Shown one piece after another: positions 63,505 to 64,000 of a DNA stretch of 64,000 nt (positions are counted from its first letter, which is position 1; every line of letters begins with the position of its first letter). A model generated the notes under the pieces. That model had not been told where the DNA came from. It ran no database searches and worked only from the letters and a program-made list of their open reading frames with translations. Source of the stretch: JASHPR01 sp963739645 (GTDB lineage: Bacteria; Actinomycetota; Actinomycetes; Streptosporangiales; Streptosporangiaceae); assembly GCA_963739645.1 (NCBI GenBank), contig CAVUBM010000104.1, positions 62,001-126,000 of the forward strand. Reading direction: 5' to 3'. The translations under genes and the position numbers were made by a program.

Positions 63505-64000
63505 CCACACTGATCAAGAACGGGACGGTGGTTACGGCCACCGACATGAGCCGGGCCGACGTGCTCATCGACGGAGAGCGGATCCAGGCGATCGGGACCG
63601 GGCTGGCCGAGACCGGCACCGGCACCGGGGCGGACACCGTCATCGACGCCACAGGCCGTTACGTCATGCCGGGCGGCATCGACGTGCACACCCACATGGA
63701 GCTCCCGTTCGGCGGCACCTTCGCCTCCGACGACTTCGCCACCGGCACCGCGGCCGCGGCCTGGGGCGGCACCACCACGATCGTCGACTTCGCGGTGCAG
63801 AGCTACGGCGAGAGCCTGGCCCAGGGCCTGGACGCGTGGCTGGAGAAGGCGGGGCCGAAGTCCCACATCGACTACGGACTGCACCTGATCGTGCGCGAGA
63901 TCAACGACTCGATCCTGCGCGAGATGGACACGATGATCGACCGCGGGGTGCCCTCGTTCAAGCTGTTCATGGCCTACCCGGGTGTGTTCATGGTCGACGA
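63501..64000 (+). CDS. hydA: dihydropyrimidinase / hydantoinase (3' end beyond window)
   Basis: The first 166 residues or so of an amidohydrolase-fold enzyme. MTTLIKNGTVVTATDMSRAD is the usual start, VDVHTHMEL-like metal-binding sequence follows as GGIDVHTHMELPFGG, and SFKLFMAYPGVF contains the Lys that is carbamylated between two zinc ions. It opens cyclic ureides such as dihydrouracil or hydantoins. With the nitrilase it forms reductive pyrimidine breakdown or hydantoin use. No stop occurs before 64000. Confidence 0.94.
   Translation, partial: MTTLIKNGTVVTATDMSRADVLIDGERIQAIGTGLAETGTGTGADTVIDATGRYVMPGGIDVHTHMELPFGGTFASDDFATGTAAAAWGGTTTIVDFAVQSYGESLAQGLDAWLEKAGPKSHIDYGLHLIVREINDSILREMDTMIDRGVPSFKLFMAYPGVFMVD

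Noticed and set aside
1..64000. CRISPR array or retron
   Set aside because: No regularly spaced short repeats, no cas genes and no reverse transcriptase were seen in the window.

Overview
The window is high-GC DNA typical of an actinobacterium. The left part has the conserved actinobacterial order ino1 - padR - DUF5318 - class A PBP - rpsF - ssb - rpsR - rplI - dnaB. Together with SARP/BTAD regulators, F420/LLM-type oxidoreductases, an ECF42-like sigma factor and an AICE-type integrative element, this points to a filamentous or related actinomycete. Streptosporangiales or a neighbouring order is my guess, at low confidence.

Layout. 1-8.4 kb: MFS exporter, inositol-phosphate synthase, PadR regulator with a perfect palindromic operator, DUF5318 protein, bifunctional PBP (frameshifted), a broken Nfo-like endonuclease and a small membrane protein. 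8.4-14.8 kb: ribosomal/replication cluster ending in dnaB, which carries two inteins: a class 3-type intein in the P-loop with a decayed homing endonuclease, and a class 1 intein with both LAGLIDADG motifs kept. 14.8-22.4 kb: IS630 remnant, then a divergent pair made of a membrane-spanning SARP-BTAD-propeller-SBP_5 fusion and a secreted beta-helix protein, then a LuxR regulator and a SnoaL-like protein. 22.47-31.0 kb: a degraded actinomycete integrative element in tRNA-Arg(ACG), bounded by a 45-bp direct repeat. It contains a translationally coupled int-xis-rep-zinc ribbon-tra set, a nested IS4-family element, an ISL3 scrap, a phosphotransferase gene and an IS110 element whose long structured leader is a candidate bridge RNA. 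31-36 kb: accessory DNA with DUF2252, a third decayed att copy and another phosphotransferase. 36-50 kb: small-molecule enzymes and regulators (VOC, ArsR-SRPBCC, GNAT, DinB fusion, Baeyer-Villiger-type monooxygenase, thioesterase, RCC1 lipoprotein, HAD, UspA, DHA2 exporter, ECF42-DGPF pair). 50-64 kb: sugar-porter MFS, lone MreB-like protein, coiled-coil protein, FHA protein, PLP decarboxylase, enoyl-CoA hydratase, TetR plus DrrAB-like ABC exporter, a decayed STAND/TPR protein, and the start of an LLM oxidoreductase - nitrilase - hydantoinase operon cut by the window edge.

A general caution: at least ten genes, including dnaB, rplI and the PBP, are interrupted by single-base indels, some of them in homopolymers. 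dnaB is normally indispensable, so many of these are probably residual sequencing errors. I therefore treat most of the broken genes as probably intact in the organism, and say so in each entry.

The most unusual items are the SARP-SBP fusion with its divergent secreted partner, the doubly intein-split dnaB, the tRNA-Arg element with its candidate Int arm sites and unannotated zinc-ribbon microprotein, and the IS110 leader RNA.
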